64,000 bases of DNA from Rhizopus arrhizus. Taxonomy: Eukaryota > Mucoromycota > Mucoromycetes > Mucorales > Rhizopodaceae. The notes under the pieces are model-generated. The model was not told where the DNA came from. It made no database searches and saw only the letters and a program-made list of their open reading frames with translations. The stretch is from assembly GCA_024220505.1 (NCBI GenBank), contig JAKZZE010000003.1, forward strand, positions 1,798,001-1,862,000, written 5' to 3'. The translations under genes and the position numbers were made by a program. Below, one piece after another: positions 11,678-23,969 of the stretch. How positions within the stretch are numbered: position 1 is the first letter of the stretch; the number at the start of each line of letters is the position of its first letter.

Positions 11678-14600
11678 TTATGGTAAATAATAGTTATGCG
11701 TTGCCCAATAATATATATAGCATTCCCTATATAAATTATTTCTCGATAGATTAATATTCTTTTTTCTGAATAGGGACGATTTGCTTGCATTGGCTTGCAG
11801 TTTCCTTATTTTGCTATTATTCACAAGATGTTCGAGAAGAGTATAAAGTTCATATTCTGATAAGAAGCCACTTAAAACATCGCGCAACTGACTCTGTAAA
11901 GTATTTAGTAATCAAACAAATATAGTCTACTATCTTACATATTCTATTCCAGGCCTTTTTATTATATGACTCAGCACAACCTCAGAGCATCCATCCAACG
12001 TTTTCTTCATTACGTTTCCCGAGATATCGCACCATACAAGTGGGTCACAATAGTCCCCCTTACTGTTCTTTAATAGCCAAAATTGGAAATAATAAGCCCC
12101 TACATATCTTAATTTCTCAAAACCAACCAGTTTAGCTAATGGAGGTTCATGATTCACTAAATTACTAAATGCAGTAAAAATATCTTGAGTTCGAGTGTTT
12201 GGATTGGTTTCTAGAAACTTTTGCTTTAAATGGTCAAAGGAAGCACCTAAAATCCCAAAGTCTTTGAGAGTCGTATAAATAGAAACAGCTAATGGACAAG
12301 CTTGTTTGAGAGCTTGTAAATGACAAGTGATCTCTCGATTCGTTAGTACTTTAGTATGGTTCCATGTTATGTAAGAAGGTTCTATTGGAGGAAGGTGCTC
12401 TGTAGGGAATACAGCAATATCAAGACCTCTTCTTATATACAATTCTCGAAGTCCGACTATATTTTAAAAAAAAAGAGAGGAATAAGGCCAAAAGCTCAAA
12501 GTATATGTAAAACATTTACCAGCTGATTCCTTTGGGTATATGCCACTTAATTTTCGTCGTATGTAATTCTCCCTTTCTGGAATATCAAGGACAATCTATA
12601 AGGAGAGAAAACAAGAAGGGGAGGGAACTCTTAATAAATTTTCATGGTACTTGTCAATTTGTTTTCTTACCTTTCCTTGTGATAAAAGGTCAAGAGTCGA
12701 AGCAACTTGTCCTGAGTTAATGTCTTTAGTCAATAATGAAGCGTGATATCGAACTAAATCAGTATAATATAGCTGTGCTTCCTCAAATAAGTTATGAGGG
12801 AGTATACTTGATGCCAAGTTCAGAAATCTCAAAAAAAAAAGTTAATATTCTATTGTCAACTGATTAATACACAATATACTGATTTACCTTTCAGACACAT
12901 TAATAAGACGCCCCGGTATACGACCAAAATTATGCCTGTCATGAACTATAAGGCCATCTAATTTTAGTTGTTTAGATGCTTCCTCTATAATTTTGTCTGA
13001 ATACTGCTTGATTGATAAAAAAGCATCTTCTGTTGAGTAATCCTCAGAAAAGGATACAAGTATTTTCTATAAAAAAAGCATTGTAATGAGTTTCTTACAA
13101 TAATGATAAAAAAAAAGTACCTTGATTAATATTTTTGCAAGTTCAATTGATATTTCATCCTTGTGTTTTTGTATGGATTCATGTGTATCTTTCTCTTTAT
13201 CTTTCTCTTCTAAAAGACGTATGCTTTGAGATTTGATATTTAGACCTACTAACTCTTCTCTAATGATTTCAAAGTTTTTGTATAGTTCAGCACAGGTCTT
13301 TGGCATTAAATATTCGTTTGTTCCTAGACAAAGGATATTGCCATCGTCCATGCTATAAACTGTAAATAAACACATCAAACAATTAAGATAGACACTTTTG
13401 CCTTACCTAATGTGTTCTTCACGTAATCTGTGTAAAAAATACTCTAAATATCTGCATAAATCAAAGTCTTTAGTGTCCCACGGTCGCTCATCTTGAATGT
13501 CACCATTCTTTATGCCCTCTTTGTAAATATATTCCCACATACGAGTCAATTTCTGAATAGTAGTAATCAATTTATTATCCATTACTGCCATAGTACACAA
13601 AGTACGTCGACATTTTTCTTGACTTCGATGAGGCAATAGTTTAGTAATAGGACTCCAATAGAAGATGGACTTTTTTGATCGAGATTTCATGATACAATAT
13701 GCGTACAAAAGTACATCTTTTTCAAGGTCAGGCAAGCGGTCAGAGATACGATTATATCTAACTACAATTCAAATTTAGAAAAAGAGTTATATAATATCTG
13801 TACATTACATTCGGTAACATCTGGTTCTAAATAAGGATCATAACGATGTCTATGTTTCTTGAATCGTCTACTTCCAATAAAGGTAGGTTGAACAAAAGGC
13901 TTCAATTCTTTAATTTGCTTCACAGCCACATTCAATTTACGATTTTCCAATGAAATTTTCATAAGCTGGCTAATGGCTGGAGAAGGCGTGATGGCTTTGT
14001 ACTTGCAAACTGGTTTTTCTGGTTTCGCTTTCTTTCGTTCAAAGTCTTTTATCAATGCTTGAAAGTACAATTTGATACGCTTTCTTGGTAAATTCAACTG
14101 ATTGGCCAAATATGCACGTAATGGTATATCATTCAAGGGGACTGTTGCCTTTTCAAAATCAACATATGTATTAAGGATCTCTTGTTGCTTTTTTGTTAGC
14201 ATGTCGGAAGTCCACCATGAACGTCGCGTCGTTATTTTGGCAATAGGACTACTCTTGTCAATATACTCTATAGCGTGCGGTCCATGCAAATGCAAAGTGT
14301 CTATACAGCGATCCCTTAATTCTGTCCAAAATACATCAATATCTTTTACAGTATCCAAAGCGAATGTAGCCACAACAGTATTTTCCTTTGAATAGTAATC
14401 TCTGACGTTTCCATATTTGCTCAATTTAAGCACAGTTTGGTTTAGAGAATTCTTGATGATCTCAACAAGTTCTAAGGATTTTATGATATCCAGTAAACGG
14501 GAAATGGCTGTTTTTACTTGATGAGGAGAATGAAATACGATTGATTGAATGGTGCGTGGTAAATCTTTCAACTTTAATTTTCTGTTTTCTTTTACTTTAA

Positions 14601-16966
14601 TAAATTTCATAAATTCATCATTAGTGTACGGTAATCTCCCATTAATCTTGATTAATGTGTCAACAGTAATATGAGGAATAAACTCACTCATCGTTACAAG
14701 ACGATCATTTGTTGATTGGTGTGTGGAAAGATATGCTTCCAATAAAGTTTTGTGTATCTCTTTTGCCCGCAGATAACGCGATTGAATCCACCCATTTTCA
14801 AACGCGACAATACGAGTAGCATGATATCCAGCCTCTTTAGTGAAATCGTCACGCTTGCCACTGCTTTCTTCAGGGCCACTGTAGGTCGGAGGTAATTGCT
14901 CTACATTCACTTTTTGCAGCACTTGTCGATTGTATTTGGTAGCAATGTACCTAACGGATTGCTTCAACCGATAATTCTCTATAAACTGTTTTACTTGTTC
15001 GCTATCCGGTGACAGACTTTGGTGAAGAAAGAAAGTTTTCAACTCGACAAGTCCAGATTCCTTTCGGATACTTGTTACATATATTTTTAGCTTATTTTCT
15101 TCTTGCAGTTGTGTAGCTAATTTTGCAAGAGTTTCCTTGGATACATGCTGTCCACTAATCACATCAGTTTCCAATTGATTGAATTCTTTAAGGGTCCAAT
15201 TGTTGAATTCAAGTATACGGTCTTTTTCAATCATGTCAAGTAATATACCCATACGTTTTATCTTTATACTCTTCAGGTAATTGGCGCCCTTTACCTTCTT
15301 GGGTTTGGGTGCATTTGAATATTCATCGTGAATTAATTGGTTCACAAAACCCTCTTTGCTGCTTATTTGTGTATTATCAACCGTTCGCTTTTTTGGTATG
15401 TGTACATCGGTGATATTTTGTGGTGATGTTGTCTGTACATCTATTTCAGGGTTCAAAAGTCCTTTTTGAAGCCTTTCATTATACTTTTTCCACCCATCAG
15501 CTGCAAAATACCGAAAGTACTTGTTTTTGTCCTCTATTATCTCAGTGGCATACACAAGAAAGTCGTTCAGTCTAGAGTCCTTTGGTATAGTAACAACTTG
15601 TTGAAAAAACGAGTCTATATAATCAGGATAGATGTAAGGGTATTTATCTATCATTTCCTATTGAACGCAACTACGTCAAGTCAAACTTTTTTTTCTTCTT
15701 AGATTTTTTATTACCTGCCGAGTTACTCCTTTCTCTTCTGCTTGGACTACAGTCTGGTATAACTGGTGTTCATATGGACAATCTCTGTATATCCTTTGTA
15801 TTTCACATCTTTCATTCAGGTTTTTAACATATTGGCTTGATTGGGTTGATTGTTTATCTTTTCTAAGCCTTACGCATACTCTCGTTTTTTTTCCATCATT
15901 TGCGTGGACTTTCTCGATATCACCTTGATTATGTATGTTGGTTATTTGAATTCTTGCCCACCTTTTTCGATATTCACTTGTGCAACCCTAACATAAAGAC
16001 GAATTAGTTGACCTTTCTCTTAAATACTCTGTTTGCTTACAAGTTTTATAACAATATCAGAGAGAGACATCATATTATCCTTTGCTGATTCGAGTTGATT
16101 TAACAATCTTGTTCTAAAGACATCATAGGTACAGATGACATCTGAATACTCAATTTTATCGTCCTGTACTGCCGTTGCGTTTTCTACTGTATCCGACTGA
16201 GAAGCAAATCGTTTCAAATAAAGCATATTTGTACACATTCCTTTTGCATAAACGTTGTGTTTCACACTAAAACAAAGAATACTTAGTTTTTTCTTTATAC
16301 TATTTCATTTTTTTACATGATTTCATTTTCAAAGCACTTTTTTAGATAATAATGCAGATAATTTGGCTTCATATTCAGAGCTTGGCCCAAAGAATACTGA
16401 CTTATTCCTTGATCTTTGTATTTTGCCACTTCATTAATAACCAATTTATGCTTGTCTGAAAGTGCTTTTTTGATGTGCTACATAAGTTTGAGTTACTTTG
16501 TTACAAGAGTGTAAAGCACAAACCTTTGCTTGACCATAAATAGCTTCGTCTTGAATTTCCTCAGGTGCAGTTACAATAATGTCACTCATCGAATTGATAT
16601 CCGTAAATGACATGCTTGAGATGTTTAGCAATTGTTTATTCTATAGCAAAATTATGCATAGTTAGCATTTTTAAATTGTTTGAATTCTAGTTGATTACAT
16701 GATAAAATAGAAAGTTGTCATTGTCTTTCAATAATGTCCACAAAAAGGCTTTATAATTGTCATTCATATTAATGGGAGTAGTAGTGTTTAGATTTTGAAA
16801 GAATTTAACTGCAGTGTCTTTTATCAACGCCCAAAGTTGATCAAGGTTGTAACCTATTTAAATATGTAAGGAACGAAATCTTGAAGAGCTTTAGCTATTC
16901 CTTGTAACCTTTATCTCCTTGTAGCGCCAAGTCATTAACTACTTGATCTATAATCTTATCAAACAT
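11678..16966 (-). CDS. TFC3: TFIIIC largest subunit (B-block binding, Tfc3/GTF3C1-like)
   Basis: This is the subunit of RNA polymerase III factor TFIIIC that recognises the B-block of tRNA promoters. The start codon at 16966 opens MFDKIIDQVVNDLALQGDKG, and after a short intron YNLDQLWALIKDTAVKFFQN, matching the N-terminal winged helix of yeast Tfc3. Many exons follow. The longest (15654-13762) contains KRMGILLDMIEKDRILEFNN, TTRRSWWTSDMLTKKQQEIL and LPRKRIKLYFQALIKDFERK, all typical of GTF3C1. The last exons (12442-11930 and 11887-11678) end IEYVR... then LRDVLSGFLSEYELYTLLE and the terminal THNYYLP. Splicing at about 11889-11936 joins the last two. The coding length is near 1,500 codons, somewhat longer than yeast Tfc3 (about 1,160). 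Exact exon ends in 12.4-13.4 kb and 15.7-16.9 kb are not all resolved. Confidence 0.87.
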
Positions 16967-16979
16967 TATGGCATAATTG

Positions 16980-17029
<50 letters not shown>

Positions 17030-17130
17030 CGATTTGAGACTCAATTTAGACATTTTATTATCTACAATAAGTCAAGGGATGTTTCTATTATATACAGATT
17101 GGGATAATATTTTCTCTATGAAAAAAGTGT
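16967..17130. repeat. short spacer with an A-run of about 47 nt
   Basis: The uninterrupted A-run at about 16982-17028 lies only some 15 bp upstream of the TFC3 start codon (a T-run on the sense strand). It is the longest homopolymer in the window. The rest of the spacer is the 3' end region of the prenyl synthase-like gene. Confidence 0.9.
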
Positions 17131-18451
17131 CTAATCTTGTTTACTTGGGAGATTAATAGCCAATTGCACAAGTGCAGATTTTGCTTCAGAATTGGGTAAT
17201 TTGTCTATAGATTGAATAGCTTTTTCTACGTGCTGATCAACTAATTCTAATGTCTTTTTTAAAGCATTACTTTGATATACTAAAAGGCGTGTCTAGTAAT
17301 AGAGTTTAATATAATTTCTCGCAATCCCTATATTTCTATACTAACTTTTTCCATATCACCTTCTTGACTAAATTTTCGTTGAATGATAGGACCTAGTTGA
17401 GGACATTCTTTCCATGCTAATAATACGGGTGCATTGATCCAAGCCTCGGGTGTGGTATGCTTTGATTTTGCTACTATTTTAGAGAAATGACGAACATCAC
17501 TAATTAACTGTGAAAAAGTTGAGCGTTTTTTAAACAAAAATGCGCGTTCTTCGGAAATACCTGAAATGCGATACCCAAATGCTTTCCATAATCATATGTC
17601 ATTTTTGTTGTATCAGTCGTACAACCTGCCAAAACAGTCGAGGCTTTACAACTTTGAGCAATCAAACTTCCTGTTTTCATATACACCTGCTCCAAGTAAT
17701 AATCAAATGCCTTATCCAACAAAGAAGCATGTTCCAATTCTTGAAGTTGCATAAATACTCCTTCTACTGAATTTGCAATACAAGTAGCCATCAACTCTGT
17801 GCATTCTGCATTTCTCAAGTAAGCCAAAGCCAGTGAGGCACGCGCCAAAAGAAAATCACCAGCAAGAACAGCAAGCTTATTACCAGAATTTTGCTGAGAG
17901 TCCATCACGTCATCATGCAATAGTGAGGCTGTATAGATCATTTCTGTAATCTCTGCCAAACTTCTCTGTCGATCTGTGATCTCGCCAGCAGTCGCCTTGG
18001 CGAATAGTAATACCAGCAAGGGCCTGATGCGATTCGTGTCACTTTCAAAATAATGTTTTCCGATCGTATCAATAAATGGATGACCAGAGCCCAATAATTT
18101 GGTGATGTTGCCCTTGAGTTCCCAAAGATCTTTACCCACAATCTTGACTGGATCGAATATCCTTTCCTCGTTATCTTTTGATTTTACTACACCTTGAGCT
18201 TCCTTGATAGCCTCATCCCAGCTGTTTGCTTTACCCGTAAATGGAAGTGTTTCTAGTCTGGGCCTGGTGAGTTGACGAAGAGGTGGGGCCTTTAATATGG
18301 TAGAGGTGACGGCAGAGAGACCTTGAGTGATCTTGTTGAGTGGTGATTCGACTTGTTCGACTTGCTTGTTATTTGACTGGTGATAAAAGCAAGCACGGGT
18401 ATGTCTAGGTAAACGTCGAGTTACTGTTCTTAATATTGACCTAGTTAACAT
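17131..18451 (-). CDS. trans-polyprenyl diphosphate synthase-like protein, probably PDSS2/Dlp1-type non-catalytic subunit
   Basis: Exons 18451-17561, 17507-17346 and 17292-17131 join to 404 residues. The N-terminus MLTRSILRTVTRRLPRHTR is a mitochondrial presequence. The fold is clearly that of COQ1/PDSS1/PDSS2: IRPLLVLLFAKA, TEMIYTASLLHDDVMD (first aspartate-rich motif intact), GNKLAVLAGDFLLARASLAL, YMKTGSLIAQSCKASTVL and YDYGKHLGIAFQ. Two catalytic features are missing. The Arg-Arg-Gly stretch that normally follows the first motif is deleted, and the second DDxxD reads LISDVRHF. The C-terminus ends LPNSEAKSALVQLA, like both PDSS1 and PDSS2. In animals and fission yeast the paralogue PDSS2/Dlp1 pairs with an active subunit to make the ubiquinone side chain. 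I infer that role here, but an active enzyme with unusual chemistry is not excluded. Confidence 0.85.
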
Positions 18452-18620
18452 TTTTATATAAAAAAACACAAAAAAAAAAAGGAAAAAAAGTCCCTGGCAT
18501 TTTTCCTCAATTGCTTTATCTTGAAACCACACACCAGGGAGTTTTCGGAGCTTGTGCAAGTGCGCAGAATGAAATAGATTATAACATCCAACAATTGTGG
18601 ACCAAAAAAAAAATTTATTA

Positions 18621-21480
18621 TCAAATATCATTACGTAAATGAACGTCTGAACCCGTATTCAAAAGATGTTGAGAATTAGGGTCAGTGCTTGCACTTGCAA
18701 GGCTTTGTCTTTCATTAAACATATGAGAGAACCCATTTTGATTTCCGGTTGGTATTTTTTCAGAGGAAGCCAAGAAGGGGTTATCGTTCGTGCCCACGTT
18801 TTTGTTGGCATTATCCAAGGAACGAAACACTTCATCATCGACATAGTAAGACTTGAATAGCAACTCCAATATTTGCATGCGTTCTTCTACACGTGATACA
18901 CGCTGAGCCTCGGTCTCTTGCACTTCTCCTGTTCGGTGATGAACAGGATGCACCAGAGGAATACCGGAATCGGTCGTCTTGAATTTCGATTGAAGACCAG
19001 TCAAGAGACTTTGCTTACGACTTCCAGTCGACCAACGATGAACGACACCCCAAGGAGATCGAGGGCGGAATCCAAATAACCAGACTTGAACAGCGATCAA
19101 CATACTAAAGATACCACCTATAAAACCCAGCGCATTCAAGAGTGTGTACATCTTGACTTCACGATCAATCAAAGTAGCCCAACTGCTTGGATACACTGCA
19201 ATCAATCCCAGATCGGTATGCGTAGTAGTATAGTTGGGATTAGGAGCCTCTGAACGGAAATTGGTTTCGATCACGGGAGTTGAATTGGTGATGGGCAAGA
19301 ACCCCACATAGTTCCAGCCGACGGGTTGCAAATATCGGTGATCCACAATATCGTAACTGAGAGCAGAGTAAGTGGATGGTTGGATGGTAAAGACATTTTC
19401 GGATTGAAGGTCATTTCTTTCAGCCGTTTGCCAATTGAGCACATCGGCCTGAGACATGTAAACAGGAATAGTGTCGTTGGTGTTGTAGACCTTGGCATTG
19501 GGATCCATGTTCTTTGGATACACAGAGAGGTGGATGCGACCATAGGTAGTCTGAAGGTCACCAAACATGGTAAAGAGTAAACGTGAACCGTTGTTGGCAC
19601 CTGAAGTGGATGTCAGCTTGAATGAATCAGGAGCACGAAAGAGGAAACAGGTCACGGCGCCCAAACTGTCAGAGAAGGTAGGCTGGAAGACAGACATGTC
19701 GAGCTTTTGAATAAAAGAGGTACAACTGTATCCATTGTCTGTCATGCAGGAAATACCAGGCGCACCACTATCACCGTTCATGATGATCTCACTTTGAGCA
19801 GGAAAGCCATCAAAGCAGAATCGGACATCAGGTACATCCACCGTGGCCGAGGCATACTCTATGCGTTGCGTCACATTCGGACTTTTGACAGCTTGACGGA
19901 TAACAAAGTAAAAGAACATGATGAAGATGAATAAGAAAAAGACTTGGGAGATGAGACGTGATGTCTCTGCCCAAATCGGTTCACCCGTACGGGGTTTCCA
20001 GATATCATTGTGAATACGAACCACTAGCCAACGAAGGTAGGATTGGAACTTCCAAATCAAGAACAAAATGATGAGAAGCAAGACAATGCCAGCAACAGTT
20101 ACACCGGCAATGAGGCCCTTGGAGACAGTGCCATCACTGCTACTGCTGGATGAATCAAATGATTGTAACCAAGAACTTTGAGAAAAGTCAAAGGTGTTTA
20201 CATCATTATAATAGTTATTCAAGGCTCCACCTTTGCAGAAAATATAAGTTTTGTTTTCATGCAATTTTTTTTTTGTTTTTGTTTTTACCAAATGCTACAG
20301 TCAAGTGAGATCCATCCAAGAGACCACCGACAGCAAAAGCCCGACGAGCAGGAGGAATACCACCGATAGAAGGAATGATCCATGACCAAGTTTTAGTGTC
20401 CAAAATTGCAATAGAATTTAAATATTGTCTATTTCTTTCAATCGATCTACTATCACCTACAATTTTTTTTTTTTAGTTCAATTGTCTACAAAAATAATCA
20501 TTTTCTAATTCAACCTCCAAAGATAATGATTTGATCATCAGAATCTATACATGAAAAAAAAGAAACGTGAATTAATTTTCTTAAAAAAAAAATAGCGAAA
20601 AATAATAAACTTACTGACAACAGCAACATGATCAGCCGTTGTAGAAGGATACATGCCACTGAAACCACTGACATTTTGTTGAGACCATGAATTAGAAGAA
20701 GGATCATAGACCATGACTTGTTTCATTGTAGCTAAACCATAAGAAGCCACACCACCCAAAACAACCAACTTTCCAGAACTAATTTAATAAAATGTTGCAC
20801 AAGAAAATGTGAGAGAATGTGAGAGTGTTGAATCAAATGTAGGACATGCAATAAAAAAAAAATTACCTTAAAATAGAAGTTGTATGCCCATAACGAGCTT
20901 CGGGAGCTGAAGTTAAAGGAGTGACTTGAAAGTTAGCATCCAATTTGTGCAGTGAGCTGAAGACGACGGATGAATTATCTCCACCAAACACATAGGTTGT
21001 TTGAGATGACTTGTCATACGTGGCCGAAAAGGATTCCCGGTTATAAATAAAGGTAGCTGAACCCACCGTTTGATTTCGGTTGGTGTGTGAGGTCCATGTC
21101 TGACTCGCAAAGTTGTAGCTGCTGATCTGAAGTGGAGAGACAACGCCAACGGTCGACTTGGACATACCACCCATGACGACCAGATTTTGCAAATCAGAGG
21201 TCACATAGGCTTGACTGGAGGCTGTTCCCTCGGGTGGATTGGTTTGAGGCAGGATCGACCAAGTATAACCGTCAGAGGTTTGAGTGAGTTTATAAAGATC
21301 GCTCGAGTATCGTGAAGTCGCATTTTCACCACCAAATAGATAGAGTGAGTTATTGGCTTGTGCTGATGCCATCATGCCTTTGAAGGGAAGTGAATTGGCA
21401 AGACTGGATAAATAAAAGTAAGCCTGAACATGGTTGAGTAAAGTCAGTAGTAGAATAACGAAAAGTATTGCACTTTTCAT
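18621..21480 (-). CDS. kelch-repeat receptor-like membrane protein
   Basis: The protein starts with a clear signal peptide, MKSAILFVILLLTLLNHVQA. A kelch beta-propeller follows, with blades marked NNSLYLFGGENATSRYSSDL, LVVMGG, TYVFGGDNSS, RYGHTTSI, KLVVLGGVASYG, DQIIIFGG and ARRAFAVGGLLDGSHLTVAFG. Introns lie near 20770-20865, 20535-20615, 20410-20515 and 20228-20288. After the propeller comes a Ser-rich stalk, then helix GLIAGVTVAGIVLLLIILFL, a short loop NDIWKPRTGEPIWAETS, helix VFFLFIFIMFFYFVI, a Cys-containing ectodomain of about 250 residues, a third helix LGFIGGIFSMLIAVQVWLF and a polar tail of about 150 residues. The architecture suggests a surface or endomembrane receptor or scaffold. 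I do not recognise the second ectodomain. The last exon is about 18621-20227. Confidence 0.85.
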
Positions 21481-23969
21481 TCTATGAAAAACTGAAAAAG
21501 AAAGGAAAGAAACGTATAAAGAGAGGAGGGTCCAAAGAGGGAAAGAGGAGGATGAATGAAGAAGAGAGACAAAATGACAAAAAGAGGGAAATTTTTATAT
21601 TGCATTTAACATTTCAAACACAAAAAAAATAAAATTAAAATTCAGGCACATGTTATTTGTAAGTCCAGTCAGACAATTTCAAACTAAAAGAAAAAAGAAA
21701 ATGAGGGGTGCTAAAGTAAATATAGCCTGTTGTGTGTCTATAGAATATGTGCTTAGAGACAATCTCTATAAAGACGTAAATCATGAGATCTGTAATTGAC
21801 AAGACTTTGTTACCAATGCATTGCAATACGAGTTTGATATATTTTAAAAAGAAAGATTGTGTATAGGGCTTGTTGCCAACTGAATAAAATGAAAAGATTC
21901 AAGCTTTGTTATAGACATAGCTGTATCAACATCATATCAATGTATGACATATCTTTTTCATCTTCAAGGTATAGGAGACCACCCAATTGTTCCATCTTTA
22001 TGTTTCGCTGATTCTTTAGGCAGTAAAGAATCAAGATTCTCCTATAGTGTAGCTTAGAATATAATTATAAGCACAGACATGTCGGGTTTAAATGATGTTT
22101 GCGTCTATCGTTAACGACCATAAAATGAGCAGTGTCAGCATAATACCCAGCAACTGATGTTATTTTTTACGTCCATCTTTTCACAATACCACATTCCTTC
22201 AAAATTTATCTTTTTTTTCTTTATTCTCATCATGCAGTTGTGTATTCCTATAACAATTAGTTCCAGTCCTTTGATTGACACTTTATCTCTCGACTCCTTG
22301 CATTCATGTGTAGTCTTATTCTCAGCTTAGGACACATTCTATTGTATTATTTTAATATTTTTACAAGTAGCAAGCGAGGAGTTTGTCTTTTGATACGAAA
22401 ACCGGTTGGCTATTATAGCTGTTTTGGTAAGAGAGGTTCAGTGTTTGAGATCCACTCAAAAGTCTAAACGATATCAATTCACTCATGTTCTCACGACTGG
22501 CATTTCACTCTAGGCAAAGATTTTACTGGTTTGCTGCAGGATATAAACAGATGGTGGACAGGATGATCTCAGGTTTTTAACCAATTATCAAACAAGAAAA
22601 TAATCGACAGCTCATGGAGCGCTCCCTTGTCCCTCCGTATCGCACCTTATTGTGTCTTGATTCAGTTCCGGTTCCGAAAGGGGAGCTAGATGGTTTACAG
22701 TCCTAAATAATGAATTCATTTGATCTTTGAGGCGATTGCACTGGCTCAAAAGCATGGGACCAAAAAGATCAAAAAATAGTCTTATAGCATTAAAATGTGC
22801 TTTAGCTTCGTACCCATATCTTTTGCAGTGAGCCCAGTTCACTTTATTTTCTCAAGTCGAACAAGCTTTCACTTTCCTGGTTTAGAGCGAGAGTCGACAC
22901 ACCATTTTATCCCAAGTCTACTGATGTCATCTTTAGATGACATACGCTTGTTTTTTTTTTTGTCAGTGGCTTTGAGTGCATTGGTATCCCTCATGCTATG
23001 ACGCCCAGTGTTTATCACCATCTGTTTTAAAGAAGATAGACAACATTCGTTTGTCATAAAATTGCCTTCCCTTTTTTTTTTTCTGTATTTCTCAAGAAGC
23101 TGCTACCACAATGAATCTCTGATAGGTGAAGAGTGCTTTCGACTGCTTCAGTCTTGAAGATTCCCAATTCAATTTTGAATGTTTTTTGTATAATGTGCCT
23201 ATCCAACACACTGTTTTCACCTGCTCACCATCCGTCATCATTTTGAGACAAAAGACAAACTAGTTTAGACATAAACACACTGAACGTCAACATGACAGGT
23301 ACTTTTTCTAAATCACAAGCTTTTTATTCACCCACAAAAGAATCCAAGAAGAAAAAGTCTCAGATGACATCAATTTTTTCATGTGAGATTGTCTGTGGAC
23401 ATGATAAAACGTGTCAGAAACATTTTATGTTTGAATGGTCTTTTTGAGATGCTGAGTTTCATATTTAGACTTTACACAAGTCATGCTTATTCATTTGTTG
23501 CTGTGATACACACCGATCTAGCTGAATGTGCAACTACTGCAGAGAAAAATATTTTAATTTCTATGCCAGCATTGGAATCACTCTTGTTATATGAACCTAT
23601 TCCTATTTAATCCCTTTGACTCTAAATAGGTCCAAATGCAAATCACTTGTTCCAAAACAGGAGTGATCATTTGAAAAAAAAAGGTTCTTCAAGTGTACTT
23701 TTCTTTTTTCCTCACCAAAAAAAAAGCAGTTGCTTTTGTACAATAATAAAAGAATAAATTAATAGCACGTGTACTTGAGTATACAATCTTTAAACTAAAC
23801 GCGTTGTTTAATAACAAATCAATGTTTTTTTTTTTTTTTTTTGACAGTAAAAAAAAAAAGGAGATTTTAATTTTTTTTTTTTTTTTTTTTTTTTTTCCAT
23901 CCAGCTTTTTAACATTTTTTCCAGCCAAACATTTTTTTCTTCTTCTTCTTCTTTAAACAACACTATACA
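21481..23969. other. long divergent intergenic region
   Basis: It lies between the minus-strand kelch gene and the plus-strand TBC gene, so it carries both promoters. It contains a nested inverted repeat (21970-22046), long T/A runs near 23823-23895, and a slightly GC-richer stretch at 22600-22900. Short frames there (for example minus 22612-22842 from a GTG, and plus 23291-23446 of 51 codons) have no recognisable product. No tRNA seen. Confidence 0.5.
21970..22046. other. nested inverted repeats (possible structured RNA or hairpin element)
   Basis: The outer arms TATAGGAGA (21970-21978) and TCTCCTATA (22038-22046) are exact reverse complements. Inside, GATTCTTTA (22010-22018) and TAAAGAATC (22024-22032) form a perfect 9-bp hairpin with loop GGCAG. 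Together they would fold into a closed stem carrying an internal hairpin and a single-stranded stretch of 31 nt. Transcription and strand are unknown. Confidence 0.6.

Noticed and set aside
22612..22842. Minus-strand frame of 76 codons in a GC-richer stretch
   Set aside because: It begins at GTG, has no family motif, no flanking splice sites and no promoter pattern.
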